Origin: a virus | Length of the DNA stretch: 28,866 nucleotides | Direction: 5' to 3' (one strand) | Virus record (IMG/VR): IMGVR_UViG_3300005664_000049 | Location: 1-28,866 of that record | The notes under the pieces: generated by a model | Databases searched by the model: none | Told to the model about the DNA's origin: nothing | What the model saw: the letters and a program-made list of their open reading frames with translations, nothing else | Made by a program: the position numbers and the translations under genes | Shown: positions 21,568 through 28,696 of the stretch, piece after piece | Layout: each line of letters begins with the position of its first letter | Position numbering within the stretch: the first letter of the stretch is position 1

Positions 21568-22407
21568 ATGTCTGACCATGTGTTTTATGTTGGTGGTTGC
21601 CTGGATTACCTGCGTAATCTCGGAACAGATTCCGTTGATCTTGTTATGTGTTCACCGCCTTACGAGAATGCGAGATCGTATTCCATCGGGTTTAACCTTA
21701 GAGGCCAGGAATATGTCGACTGGTGCGTGGAGATATACAAGGAATGTGTACGAGTATCTCGTGGTCTAGTAGCGTGGGTTATTGAAGGTAGAACTGTGAA
21801 GTTCCAGTGGACTTCAACCCCCGCTTTGTTGATGGCTGATCTGCACCGTGCAGGAGTCAGGCTTCGCAAGCCTCCAATATTTCATCGAGTTGGCATCCCA
21901 GGTTCTGGAGGCCCTGATTGGTGGAGGAACGATTACGAGTTTGTTGTGTGTGCTTCTAAGGGCAGACTTCCTTGGAGCGATCCGTGTGCATTCGGGCACC
22001 CGCCTAAATGGAATCCGGGCGGCGACCTGTCGCACAGGATGCCTAACGGTCGACGTGTTGCACGGTTTCATACAAAGACCGTCCAGTCAGGAGATAAGAT
22101 TGTTAAGGGGTACGTGCCGCCCGAAAGGGCGAACCCCGGAAACGTAATCCATACCATTGTCGGAGGAGGGCGAATGGGTCATCCTCTAAGCCACGAGAAC
22201 GAAGCCCCATACCCACTTGACCTAGCCTCCCGGTTTGTGGTATCCTTCTGCCCTATGGGTGGGACAGTGCTCGATCCGTTCTGCGGTTCAGGCACTACCA
22301 TGCACGCAGCAGAGATTTCCGGGAGGAAGTCAATTAACATTGACATCCGAGAAGATCAGATCGATCTGTGCCGTCGAAGACTACATGACATACGGGATAA
22401 ATCATGA
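21568..22407 (+). CDS. DNA amino-methyltransferase (N4-cytosine or N6-adenine)
   Basis: 279 aa from ATG 21568 with GAGGG ahead. Catalytic motif IV reads CSPPYENARSY (28-38); the S-P-P-Y form is more common among N4-cytosine enzymes, though N6-adenine enzymes with it exist. The SAM motif lies near the C-terminus, VLDPFCGSGTT (234-244), as in beta-type enzymes, followed by INIDIREDQI. The full length and intact motifs indicate an active enzyme. It may protect phage DNA from host restriction. No matching nuclease gene lies beside it. Confidence 0.85.
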   Translation: MSDHVFYVGGCLDYLRNLGTDSVDLVMCSPPYENARSYSIGFNLRGQEYVDWCVEIYKECVRVSRGLVAWVIEGRTVKFQWTSTPALLMADLHRAGVRLRKPPIFHRVGIPGSGGPDWWRNDYEFVVCASKGRLPWSDPCAFGHPPKWNPGGDLSHRMPNGRRVARFHTKTVQSGDKIVKGYVPPERANPGNVIHTIVGGGRMGHPLSHENEAPYPLDLASRFVVSFCPMGGTVLDPFCGSGTTMHAAEISGRKSINIDIREDQIDLCRRRLHDIRDKS

Positions 22408-22994
22408 ACCTAACCGAACAGGAAAAAACCAAGTACGAACAGGTGTGGTCGTATGACTCCTACCGCAGATTCTCTCCTGGGGTAGTGGCTACCGAACAAT
22501 TACCTATCAAGTATTTGTTCAATGGTTGCTCAACAGTGCTCGATGTCGGTTGCGGCAGTGGTAAAGCATCCGAGCGACTGATCCAGATGGGGTATCGAGT
22601 CGCAGGATTCGACATCGCAGACAATTGCTTAGATCGTCGGTTGGTAGATGCTGGATTCAATCTCTACCAAGGATGTATCTGGGAAGACCTGTACGAAGTA
22701 CCGAGTCACCACGTCGTGTTCTGTACGGATGTTATGGAGCACATCCCGACAGACAAGGTACAGGACTCACTGGTAGCGATGCGGACAGTCTGCAAGCATG
22801 GTGTGTTCTTAGGCATAGCACTGTTTGCTGATGGGTTTGGTCCTAATCTCTTAGGAACACCTCTACATTTGACAGTGCGACCACATGAGTGGTGGTTGGT
22901 TGAGATCAACAAGGCTGGACTAAAGGTGACCTACTTTACAGTAGATAATCGTGGTCCTGGTTGGTTCTATTGTTTTGCTGAACCGAGGTTGTAG
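22404..22994 (+). CDS. Class I SAM-dependent methyltransferase
   Basis: 196 aa; ATG overlaps the previous stop as ATGA. The SAM motif VLDVGCGSGKASERL (45-59) and acidic D70 after RVAGF are present, then VVFCTDVMEHIP like Methyltransf_11/23 enzymes. The substrate is not visible; relatives act on small molecules, lipids, sugars, proteins or RNA. It is coupled to the DNA methyltransferase gene, so a role in DNA or nucleotide modification is possible but not shown. Confidence 0.75.
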   Translation: MNLTEQEKTKYEQVWSYDSYRRFSPGVVATEQLPIKYLFNGCSTVLDVGCGSGKASERLIQMGYRVAGFDIADNCLDRRLVDAGFNLYQGCIWEDLYEVPSHHVVFCTDVMEHIPTDKVQDSLVAMRTVCKHGVFLGIALFADGFGPNLLGTPLHLTVRPHEWWLVEINKAGLKVTYFTVDNRGPGWFYCFAEPRL

Positions 22995-23263
22995 TGTTCG
23001 TTACTCGCATGGCTCCCGAAACAGAACTCCGTATCTACAATCGCCGCACAGGCGAGTATGTGGGCATGGTAAAGGTGCTTAGACCCAAGTGTGAAGAAGG
23101 CAAAGCACAACTTGGCCTAGAGTTTGACAAAGGGACATACGAGTTTATCTACAAACAGAGAGAGCCTGTGGTCACTGTTGTAGAGAGTATGCCGTTCGGT
23201 GACCATAACCAGGATGACTGGTCTGTTCCAGACGAAGCCTCTAACGACTTCGATCTTTACTAG
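22994..23263 (+). CDS. Small protein, weakly CsrA-like
   Basis: 89 aa from GTG 22994 (overlapping the preceding TAG) with GAGG ahead; ATG 23009 is the alternative. Residues 11-57 read ELRIYNRRTGEYVG, then MVKVLRP and AQLGLEFDKGTYEFIYKQRE, which follows the strand order of CsrA (L-x-R-K-x-G-E, then E-V-x-V-L, then V-R-L-G-I-x-A-P-x-x-x-x-V-x-R-x-E) with a shorter second turn. CsrA proteins bind GGA motifs in mRNA. The resemblance is loose; the acidic tail is not part of it. Confidence 0.35.
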   Translation: MFVTRMAPETELRIYNRRTGEYVGMVKVLRPKCEEGKAQLGLEFDKGTYEFIYKQREPVVTVVESMPFGDHNQDDWSVPDEASNDFDLY

Positions 23264-23272
23264 GAGATAGTT

Positions 23273-23755
23273 TTGTACTATATCGGCGTGGATTTGAGTG
23301 TTGCTAGTACGGGTGTCGCTGTCATCGATGAGGAGGGATACATTGTCGAGACTATGGCGATAAAGACAACCATCGATAATTTTCGCGGTCAGGGCGAGTT
23401 CAGTGATCGTATGGCTTTCATAACAGACAACATTATGTCTGTGTTGAAGGAGTACCGACCAGCTAAACTGGCTATTGAGAGTATGCCATTCTCAACGCAA
23501 GGGTATGGAATCCTAGATAGGGCAAGATTGCTGGGGGTTCTTGAATATAGGATTTCAACAGAGGTTCCCGAGCACAAAGCAGCGACATACATTGCTCCTA
23601 AAAGTCTAAAAAAGAAAGTTACAGGTTCAGGCAATGCGGACAAGAAAGACATGAAGGCGAGTATTGATGCCTTGTTCGGTTATGACCTAGGGTTGTCCAC
23701 CGATGACGAAGTTGATGCGTTGGGCCTCGCTTTATGTGTAGGGGAATGGTTCTAA
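23273..23755 (+). CDS. RuvC-like Holliday junction resolvase
   Basis: 160 aa from TTG 23273, chosen because GGAG lies seven bases ahead and the residues after it form the first strand (YYIGVDLSVASTGVAV) with catalytic D7. E69 is in KLAIESMPF, and the last acids in DDEVDALGLAL (D145, D148). The stretch APKSLKKKVTGSGNADKKDM matches the K-x-x-V-T-G-x-G-x-A-D-K segment of RuvC. It resolves branched DNA before packaging. TTG start is uncommon. Confidence 0.85.
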   Translation: MYYIGVDLSVASTGVAVIDEEGYIVETMAIKTTIDNFRGQGEFSDRMAFITDNIMSVLKEYRPAKLAIESMPFSTQGYGILDRARLLGVLEYRISTEVPEHKAATYIAPKSLKKKVTGSGNADKKDMKASIDALFGYDLGLSTDDEVDALGLALCVGEWF

Positions 23756-23931
23756 TGGTGTGCTGCATGTGTGGTGGAAAAATGGAACCGCGAACACTAC
23801 CGACGCTTATTGGACCCGGACAGTCGCCGTGCCTTGAGTCGGTTCTACAGTGTGTTGATTGTCATGTTGGAACCATTGAGATAGAGTTCACTGTCTTGTT
23901 CGGTGAGGATTGTGAGGACTCCGATGTCTAG
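23755..23931 (+). CDS. Small zinc-ribbon-like protein
   Basis: 58 aa from ATG 23755, overlapping the resolvase stop as TAATG. Two C-x-x-C pairs (CCMCGG at 3-8 and CVDC at about 33-36) probably bind one zinc. Acidic C-terminus. Function unknown. Confidence 0.55.
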   Translation: MVCCMCGGKMEPRTLPTLIGPGQSPCLESVLQCVDCHVGTIEIEFTVLFGEDCEDSDV

Positions 23932-24457
23932 TTTCAAATGTGAACATTGCGGAACTGACTGTCTAGACTCACCACGTGGGTACACTACTGGATGTGAGCA
24001 CTATCCTGCTGATTCTAAGAGCAAGAAAGGTTTCAACCGGTGGGAAGCACGCAGCCGTTATTATGACCAATCCCGGTCTCCTCTGCCCAATACTCTTGGA
24101 TTAGAGGAAGGCCAGTTTGTCTGGATTCTGACATCCTTTAGAGAAATCCTTCTTGAACAGGTGAGTCGTATCGCACCTCAGTTCGCGTGGTGCGGATCAA
24201 AGGTAAAGATACGCCTTTCAAATGGGTTGGCTGAAATGCCGACACGGCACTGGCATGGTCGGGCGTTTACGTCGTTGGAGGCTGCCGAAAAAGGCGAGAT
24301 GCCGATGACACTCAAGCAGTTCCGTCTTCTTGTTGCTCTTGGCGAGAAACCAGAGGAACTGTATACTCAGGACATTGCATGGGCATCACAGAAGATCGAA
24401 GAGATGGTATCGACAGTAGCACCAGACTGGGGGAGGCTCCGGGGAGTTGTTCTATGA
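23924..24457 (+). CDS. Zinc-finger-bearing protein of unknown function
   Basis: 177 aa from ATG 23924, overlapping the previous gene by 8 bases, with GAGG ahead. The N-terminus has a cysteine/histidine cluster (FKCEHCGTDC then TTGCEHYP), probably zinc-binding. The rest is mixed helical with a basic middle region. Placed between resolvase and DNA polymerase genes, it may belong to replication or recombination, which is inference. Confidence 0.5.
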   Translation: MSSFKCEHCGTDCLDSPRGYTTGCEHYPADSKSKKGFNRWEARSRYYDQSRSPLPNTLGLEEGQFVWILTSFREILLEQVSRIAPQFAWCGSKVKIRLSNGLAEMPTRHWHGRAFTSLEAAEKGEMPMTLKQFRLLVALGEKPEELYTQDIAWASQKIEEMVSTVAPDWGRLRGVVL

Positions 24458-24612
24458 ACATAGACACTTCCCAGATAACCCGCTTTGAAGTCATTGATAT
24501 TGACCTTGGTAGGGTCCTTGTTGTGCCTGCTGGTTATGCAAGTCTAACTCTGTCTGTTCAAGATGAAGGCAGGAGTTTGAAGGTGTTCCTTACTCGTACC
24601 AAGAAGGTTTAG
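24454..24612 (+). CDS. Small protein of unknown function
   Basis: 52 aa from ATG 24454, which overlaps the preceding stop as ATGA. Beta-rich (FEVIDIDLGRVLVVPAGYA) with a basic end. The stop lies two bases before the DNA polymerase start, so translation is probably coupled. Confidence 0.45.
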   Translation: MNIDTSQITRFEVIDIDLGRVLVVPAGYASLTLSVQDEGRSLKVFLTRTKKV

Positions 24613-24613
24613 C

Positions 24614-26683
24614 ATGTCTCGCCTTGTGTTTGATATCGAAGCCAACGACCTGCTAGACGGGCTGACCAAAGTTCATTGTATTGCTATCTTTGACTGTGAT
24701 ACAGGCAAGGCAGAACTGTACGAACCAGATAACATCCAAGTTGCACTAGACCGTATTGCAGCGGCAGATGAGTTGTACGGACACAACATCATCGGATTCG
24801 ACCTTCCTGCACTGGATAAGGTCTATGGCTTCAAGGTAGACATCAACAAAACCACAGACACACTGCTGTGGTCTATGCGGCTGTTTCCAGATATGCTTGG
24901 AAAAGGCAAGAAGAAGCAGGTTGTCGATGATGACGATGATGACATCGAAGAAATCATCCTGGGACACTCCTTGGAGTCATGGGGTAGGCGTCTGCATGTC
25001 CACAAAGGAGACTTCAAAGGACCTTGGACCGAGTATACCAAGGAAATGGGTGAGTACTGTCTACAAGATGTGGTCGTCAATGAGCACATTCGCAGGCACT
25101 TCGTACGCATCAACAAGCCAGCACCTGTTGCGGACTACATTGAGAAGCGGTTCGCCGCTCTAGTGCAGCGTCAGGAGGCTCGTGGTTTCGCATTTGATGT
25201 AGATGCTGCGGAAGCCCTTTACAGTCGATTACAGGGCGATCTGGACGCTCTGGAGGCCACTGTAGTGGGTCAGATTCCACCTCGCATCGAAGTGCTGAAG
25301 ACTCCCGCCTATTACACCGTTACATGGGCAGACGGGACGACCACAGACTATGAGACTAAGGGGCTGGCTGATCTGGATCGAAAGGCTCGGAAGGTTAAGC
25401 CTTCCCAATGTACCATCACTCCAGGACCTCTCAGGGAGAAGTCGTACTCATTCAACATGGGATCACGGGATCAGATCAGAGACTACCTGTACAACAAGTA
25501 TGGGTGGCTCAGTCCTAAACTGACTGAGGCTGGGGAAAAACTACTCGAAACACAGTCAGCAGAAAAACTCGCAATCGACTACGGCAGTCTCTCAGAAGAG
25601 ATTCTGCGGGCCTGTGAGTTTCCAGAAGGTCAGCAGTTCGCGGACTTCCTGCTTATGCGAAAGGTTAAGAGCTTCCTTCGAGGTGACGGTGACTCAGGTT
25701 GGTTACGGTTGGTTAGGAATGGACGCATCCACCACCGCATGCTCACAATCGGGTGTGCAACCGGGCGTTGTGCCCATTCAAAGCCCAACCTAGGACAGAC
25801 TCCTCGCGTATCCACAGGTAAGGCAGGACCATTACGGGGCATCGCTGGTCGCTACGGTTATGACTGTCGCGAACTGTTCCATGCTGATCGTGTGCAGGTC
25901 GGTGTGGACATGCAGGCTATCGAAAGTCGTAACCTGGGGCACTACCTCCAGCCTTACGACGGTGGTCAGTACATCCAAGAAGTGCTCAATGGAGACATCC
26001 ATCAACGCAATGTCGAGTACCTGAAAAAGTACGCTGGTTTCAGCATTAGTCGGGGGGACAGTAAGAGCGGCTCTACATATCCATGGTTCTACGGGGCCGC
26101 CAACCTAAAACTCGGAACACTGATTACTGTGTACAGTCCCGAAGCTGCTGAAGAGTACAGAGAACGTCTTCAGTTCTACCGAAGGAACACCGGAAGCATT
26201 ACTCTCAAGGTGTGGTCAAAAGCCGTCAATGCAAAGAGAATAGCTACCCCAGAAGAAGCAGCGTTCACTGCTGTTGGTGCTAAAGTACGCAATGCGTATG
26301 AACAAGGCATTGACGGTCTTCCTCAACTCCTAGAAGCACTCAAGACAGCTTCAAAGAGGGGGTGGCTGCTGATGCCTGATGGTCGTCAGTTGCCTATCCG
26401 CTCCGCACACGCAGCATTGAACACACTACTACAGGGAAGTGCTGCGGTGCTGATGAAGAAGTGGGTTGTTCTTACTGAAGACTACAACCTGCGAGATGGT
26501 GTTGACTGGCACTCATTGGCTATTGTGCATGACGAACTTCAGAGCGATGTTCATGAGGATCATGTAGAACAGCATTCAAAGAACTGTATCCAGGCTATCA
26601 AGGATGCCGGTGTGGCATTCAACTGGAGGTGTCCTCTCGATGGAGAGGCTAAAGTTGGTAAGAACTGGGCTGAATGTCACTAG
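24614..26683 (+). CDS. DNA polymerase, family A, T7 gp5-like
   Basis: 689 aa. The 3'-5' exonuclease has all three motifs: FDIEAN (D7, E9), GHNIIGFD (H57, D63) and EYCLQD (Y148, D152). Polymerase motif A is GVDMQAIESRNL (D432, E437), motif B is RGDSKSGSTYPWFYG (R480, K484, Y489; one residue longer between K and Y than in T7), motif C is VHDELQ (H639, D640, E641). The SPHAALNTLLQ-like segment and final GEAKVGKNWAECH copy the T7 end. T7 gp5 (704 aa) uses host thioredoxin and a gp4 primase-helicase; no primase lies in this window. An acidic run (D105-D110) directly after KGKKKQ is an unusual exonuclease-domain insertion. Confidence 0.95.
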   Translation: MSRLVFDIEANDLLDGLTKVHCIAIFDCDTGKAELYEPDNIQVALDRIAAADELYGHNIIGFDLPALDKVYGFKVDINKTTDTLLWSMRLFPDMLGKGKKKQVVDDDDDDIEEIILGHSLESWGRRLHVHKGDFKGPWTEYTKEMGEYCLQDVVVNEHIRRHFVRINKPAPVADYIEKRFAALVQRQEARGFAFDVDAAEALYSRLQGDLDALEATVVGQIPPRIEVLKTPAYYTVTWADGTTTDYETKGLADLDRKARKVKPSQCTITPGPLREKSYSFNMGSRDQIRDYLYNKYGWLSPKLTEAGEKLLETQSAEKLAIDYGSLSEEILRACEFPEGQQFADFLLMRKVKSFLRGDGDSGWLRLVRNGRIHHRMLTIGCATGRCAHSKPNLGQTPRVSTGKAGPLRGIAGRYGYDCRELFHADRVQVGVDMQAIESRNLGHYLQPYDGGQYIQEVLNGDIHQRNVEYLKKYAGFSISRGDSKSGSTYPWFYGAANLKLGTLITVYSPEAAEEYRERLQFYRRNTGSITLKVWSKAVNAKRIATPEEAAFTAVGAKVRNAYEQGIDGLPQLLEALKTASKRGWLLMPDGRQLPIRSAHAALNTLLQGSAAVLMKKWVVLTEDYNLRDGVDWHSLAIVHDELQSDVHEDHVEQHSKNCIQAIKDAGVAFNWRCPLDGEAKVGKNWAECH

Positions 26684-26691
26684 GAAAAATA

Positions 26692-26994
26692 ATGACTGAA
26701 TTCGATCCCAACAATCCTGGCAAGTCTGTGTCTCGAAAGGGCAAGAACTGGACCTTCGATTGGGCTACCTACGTGCCTAACAGGCGACCACAGTTCAAAG
26801 TACATGCCACTCAAGGTCATGCTAAATCTGCCTGCACTGACAAGAAGCGCTACTCGAAATCTGGATACAGGATTCCTGACGAGGTTAAGCTGTACCAACT
26901 CAAGGATGGGTTATGGGTACTTGTCGATATCCATCGAGACTTGCCTTTAGGTTATAAGAAGATTGACATCATTACTGGAGAAGTTAGATCATGA
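26692..26994 (+). CDS. Small basic protein of unknown function
   Basis: 100 aa from ATG 26692 with AGGA ahead. Basic, with many K, R and aromatic residues and a beta-rich second half (LKDGLWVLVDIHRD). Directly behind the DNA polymerase gene; nucleic-acid binding is possible, not shown. Confidence 0.5.
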   Translation: MTEFDPNNPGKSVSRKGKNWTFDWATYVPNRRPQFKVHATQGHAKSACTDKKRYSKSGYRIPDEVKLYQLKDGLWVLVDIHRDLPLGYKKIDIITGEVRS

Positions 26995-27158
26995 GACTGT
27001 TCGGCTTTTACATCCACCGCATACCAGCAGGAGAGATCAGCAAGGACTCATGTTGGGCCTGTTGGTACGACTGCTGGGGACATTTCTGTGGAGGCTTCTG
27101 GGAAATGCTCTGGAACGTCATCACAGAATACAAACATGATCGCCATTTGATTGGCTAA
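26991..27158 (+). CDS. 55-aa Trp/Cys-rich protein, last gene of the rightward arm
   Basis: ATG 26991 overlaps the preceding TGA as ATGA, and the frame ends at TAA 27156-27158 just ahead of the terminator. Central segment DSCWACWYDCWGHFCGGFW has C21, C24, C28, C33 and five tryptophans within 20 residues (W22, W25, W29, W37, W41). Metal binding or membrane association is possible. I recognise no family. Confidence 0.55.
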   Translation: MRLFGFYIHRIPAGEISKDSCWACWYDCWGHFCGGFWEMLWNVITEYKHDRHLIG

Positions 27159-27167
27159 CAAACAAAC

Positions 27168-27205
27168 AGACCCCACTAGGAGCGATCCTAGTGGGGTCTT
27201 TGTAT
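27168..27205. terminator. Bidirectional terminator between convergent arms
   Basis: A 14-bp perfect stem (AGACCCCACTAGGA at 27168-27181 with its complement at 27186-27199) closes a GCGA tetraloop. TTTGTATTT follows on the right, and an A-rich stretch (AACAAACA) precedes it for the leftward reading. It separates the rightward arm from the leftward MazG gene. Confidence 0.92.
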
Positions 27206-27206
27206 T

Positions 27207-27755
27207 TCAAGATAGTCGATTCAACTCACCAGCGATGTCAGTGAATCCATCAATAGCATCCTGTAGGGTCAATAGTTTGTCAGGTACGGTATGCCATTTC
27301 CGTTTACTGACCACATTGGACCACACATCACAAGCCAACTCGAACACTCCACGACTCAGGTGGTTAAGTTCATGCAGGATAGCCCCCACAGACTTCAGGC
27401 GGGCGTCCTGGAATGCTTGCTGGTCTTCCATGCCACGGATACGCTGCATTCGCTTGACCTGACAGTGGAACAGGCTTCCAATTGCAGCCGCTAAGCAGTC
27501 CCAGTCTGCACGCTCCTGCCCTTCAAGGGGCATGTCAGACAGGTCTACCCCTGATCGGTAGCAGTAGTCCAGAAGGAAGATGCACATATCACCAATGGCA
27601 TCGTCCTCATCGCCAATGGTCTCAGCTACAAAGAACTCGCCATACTCCTCGACCAGTCCCATCAGAGGTACTAGACAACCTAGCCCTTTCTGACTTCCGA
27701 AATTTGCTGCTGACCACTGTCCAACAGCTTCTGCCAAGTCTTGCCAGTTCTTCAT
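27207..27755 (-). CDS. MazG-like nucleotide pyrophosphohydrolase
   Basis: 182 aa from ATG at 27755-27753 with GGAG nine bases ahead. Metal-binding motifs of all-alpha NTP pyrophosphohydrolases are visible: GLVEEYGEFF (E36, E37, E40), then DEDDAIGDMCIFLLDYC (D52, D56). These enzymes cut (d)NTPs or ppGpp-related nucleotides to monophosphates. The C-terminal half is an additional helical region of about 110 residues. It stands alone on the leftward strand behind a gene pair of unknown function. Confidence 0.75.
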   Translation of the reverse strand: MKNWQDLAEAVGQWSAANFGSQKGLGCLVPLMGLVEEYGEFFVAETIGDEDDAIGDMCIFLLDYCYRSGVDLSDMPLEGQERADWDCLAAAIGSLFHCQVKRMQRIRGMEDQQAFQDARLKSVGAILHELNHLSRGVFELACDVWSNVVSKRKWHTVPDKLLTLQDAIDGFTDIAGELNRLS

Positions 27756-27792
27756 TACTTGTCTCCTTCAGGAAGGTTGCACATAGGTGTAT

Positions 27793-27963
27793 TCAACATG
27801 GAATGTTCTCCTCCTCTATAATTGCCTGAGCGATCAAATCACACAGTGACTCATGATTGACCACATAGTCCGCTGGATAGGATTGGTCGCCAGTATCTGG
27901 TACTCGGTAGCCGCACGGAGAGATCAACTTCTCCAGCAACCTAAGAACTTCGAGTTTTGTCAT
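27793..27963 (-). CDS. Small acidic protein of unknown function
   Basis: 56 aa from ATG at 27963-27961, overlapping the upstream gene's stop as ATGA. An N-terminal helix (TKLEVLRLLEKLISP) and a C-terminal acidic helix (CDLIAQAIIEEEN). It closes the gap to the MazG gene. Not recognised. Confidence 0.5.
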   Translation of the reverse strand: MTKLEVLRLLEKLISPCGYRVPDTGDQSYPADYVVNHESLCDLIAQAIIEEENIPC

Positions 27964-28451
27964 GGTGTCTCCTGAGTTTCTATTGGCTTAGCCTCTGTTC
28001 CTACGCACGAAAACTCTGCCATTGCCTGATCTGTGAAAGCGATAGCCGATCCACCAGGATACGGAACAATCCACCACTTCCGCAATTCACTAACAGGCTG
28101 TGGTCTACATGGTCGGTCCAAGTTAGCAGACCATTGCCAAGGCATCCACCCGATTGTCGTCAGGACCTCTACAAGACCGGCACACAAGAATGCCGGTCGA
28201 TTGTAGAGATACCTGTCGTCTACATGGAGACTCTCCCAGATGTCCAGAGTCATGGGAAACTGAGCAATCTCTTGCTCAGACATGCGGACATGCACGTGAG
28301 TGATATTCGGCACATTCTCGACCTTCTCTCCACATAGTGGAGATGCCTTTCGATGTAGCCAAGTCAGACCGTCCCAGTAGATGTACTCGCTGGGAAGAGG
28401 CTCACCAGTTCGTAGTGTTCGCCATCCGAAGCCAGGCTTAGCGTCCAGCAT
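27960..28451 (-). CDS. Protein of unknown function
   Basis: 163 aa from ATG at 28451-28449 with AAGGA five bases ahead (an upstream start at 28472 is less likely); it overlaps the HTH gene by 14 bases. N-terminal part reads FGWRTLRTGEPLPSEYIYWDG, rich in aromatic residues; many Trp and Pro throughout. No recognised domain. Confidence 0.5.
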   Translation of the reverse strand: MLDAKPGFGWRTLRTGEPLPSEYIYWDGLTWLHRKASPLCGEKVENVPNITHVHVRMSEQEIAQFPMTLDIWESLHVDDRYLYNRPAFLCAGLVEVLTTIGWMPWQWSANLDRPCRPQPVSELRKWWIVPYPGGSAIAFTDQAMAEFSCVGTEAKPIETQETP

Positions 28452-28686
28452 AGAAGTCCTTGACACTACCACTGATGAAGTGGGTTACTGATGGACTCTC
28501 ATAGACCACAGTGTGACTAGCCTTGGCTACTGCATGTGGTTTGAACGTCTGATCGTCATAGTACTCCTTCACGAGTTGTTGAACACGTCGCTTGGACAGC
28601 AGAGTATTCTGAGCAATCTCTGCCGTATCGACTGTTCCGGATTCGATGAGTTGACGCACAAGTTGACGTGATGTCAGGTCGGACAT
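28438..28686 (-). CDS. Small HTH DNA-binding protein
   Basis: 82 aa from ATG at 28686-28684 with AAGGAG six bases ahead; the 31 codons upstream are rejected because they lie inside the neighbouring gene. Residues about 8-42 hold a helix-turn-helix-like pattern (VRQLIESGTVDTAEIAQN then LLSKRRVQQLVKEYY). The C-terminal part has no motif. It may regulate the leftward genes; no operator is visible. Confidence 0.5.
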   Translation of the reverse strand: MSDLTSRQLVRQLIESGTVDTAEIAQNTLLSKRRVQQLVKEYYDDQTFKPHAVAKASHTVVYESPSVTHFISGSVKDFYAGR

Positions 28687-28696
28687 TCTGATCTCC

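Larger units (their letters stand above)
552..28510. repeat. Dispersed 7-mer GACCACA/TGTGGTC, 47 copies
   Basis: Counted by eye. GACCACA starts at 552, 1295, 1724, 2640, 4329, 5155, 6828, 8590, 8908, 9190, 9852, 10144, 12617, 13036, 13924, 16347, 17507, 17900, 19309, 20731, 22879, 25339, 26786, 27309, 27319, 27859, 28504. TGTGGTC starts at 2100, 3941, 8220, 9153, 9825, 9901, 11798, 12661, 13721, 15053, 16648, 17029, 18298, 19588, 22444, 23167, 24867, 25069, 26211, 28099. Sister words that change only the last base total about 17 by the same count. Copies occur in all reading frames and in non-coding DNA. Confidence 0.85.

Noticed and set aside
23273-23755. Integrase or lysogeny module
   Set aside because: The only recombination gene seen is a RuvC-like resolvase; no integrase, repressor pair or attachment site was recognised in the window.
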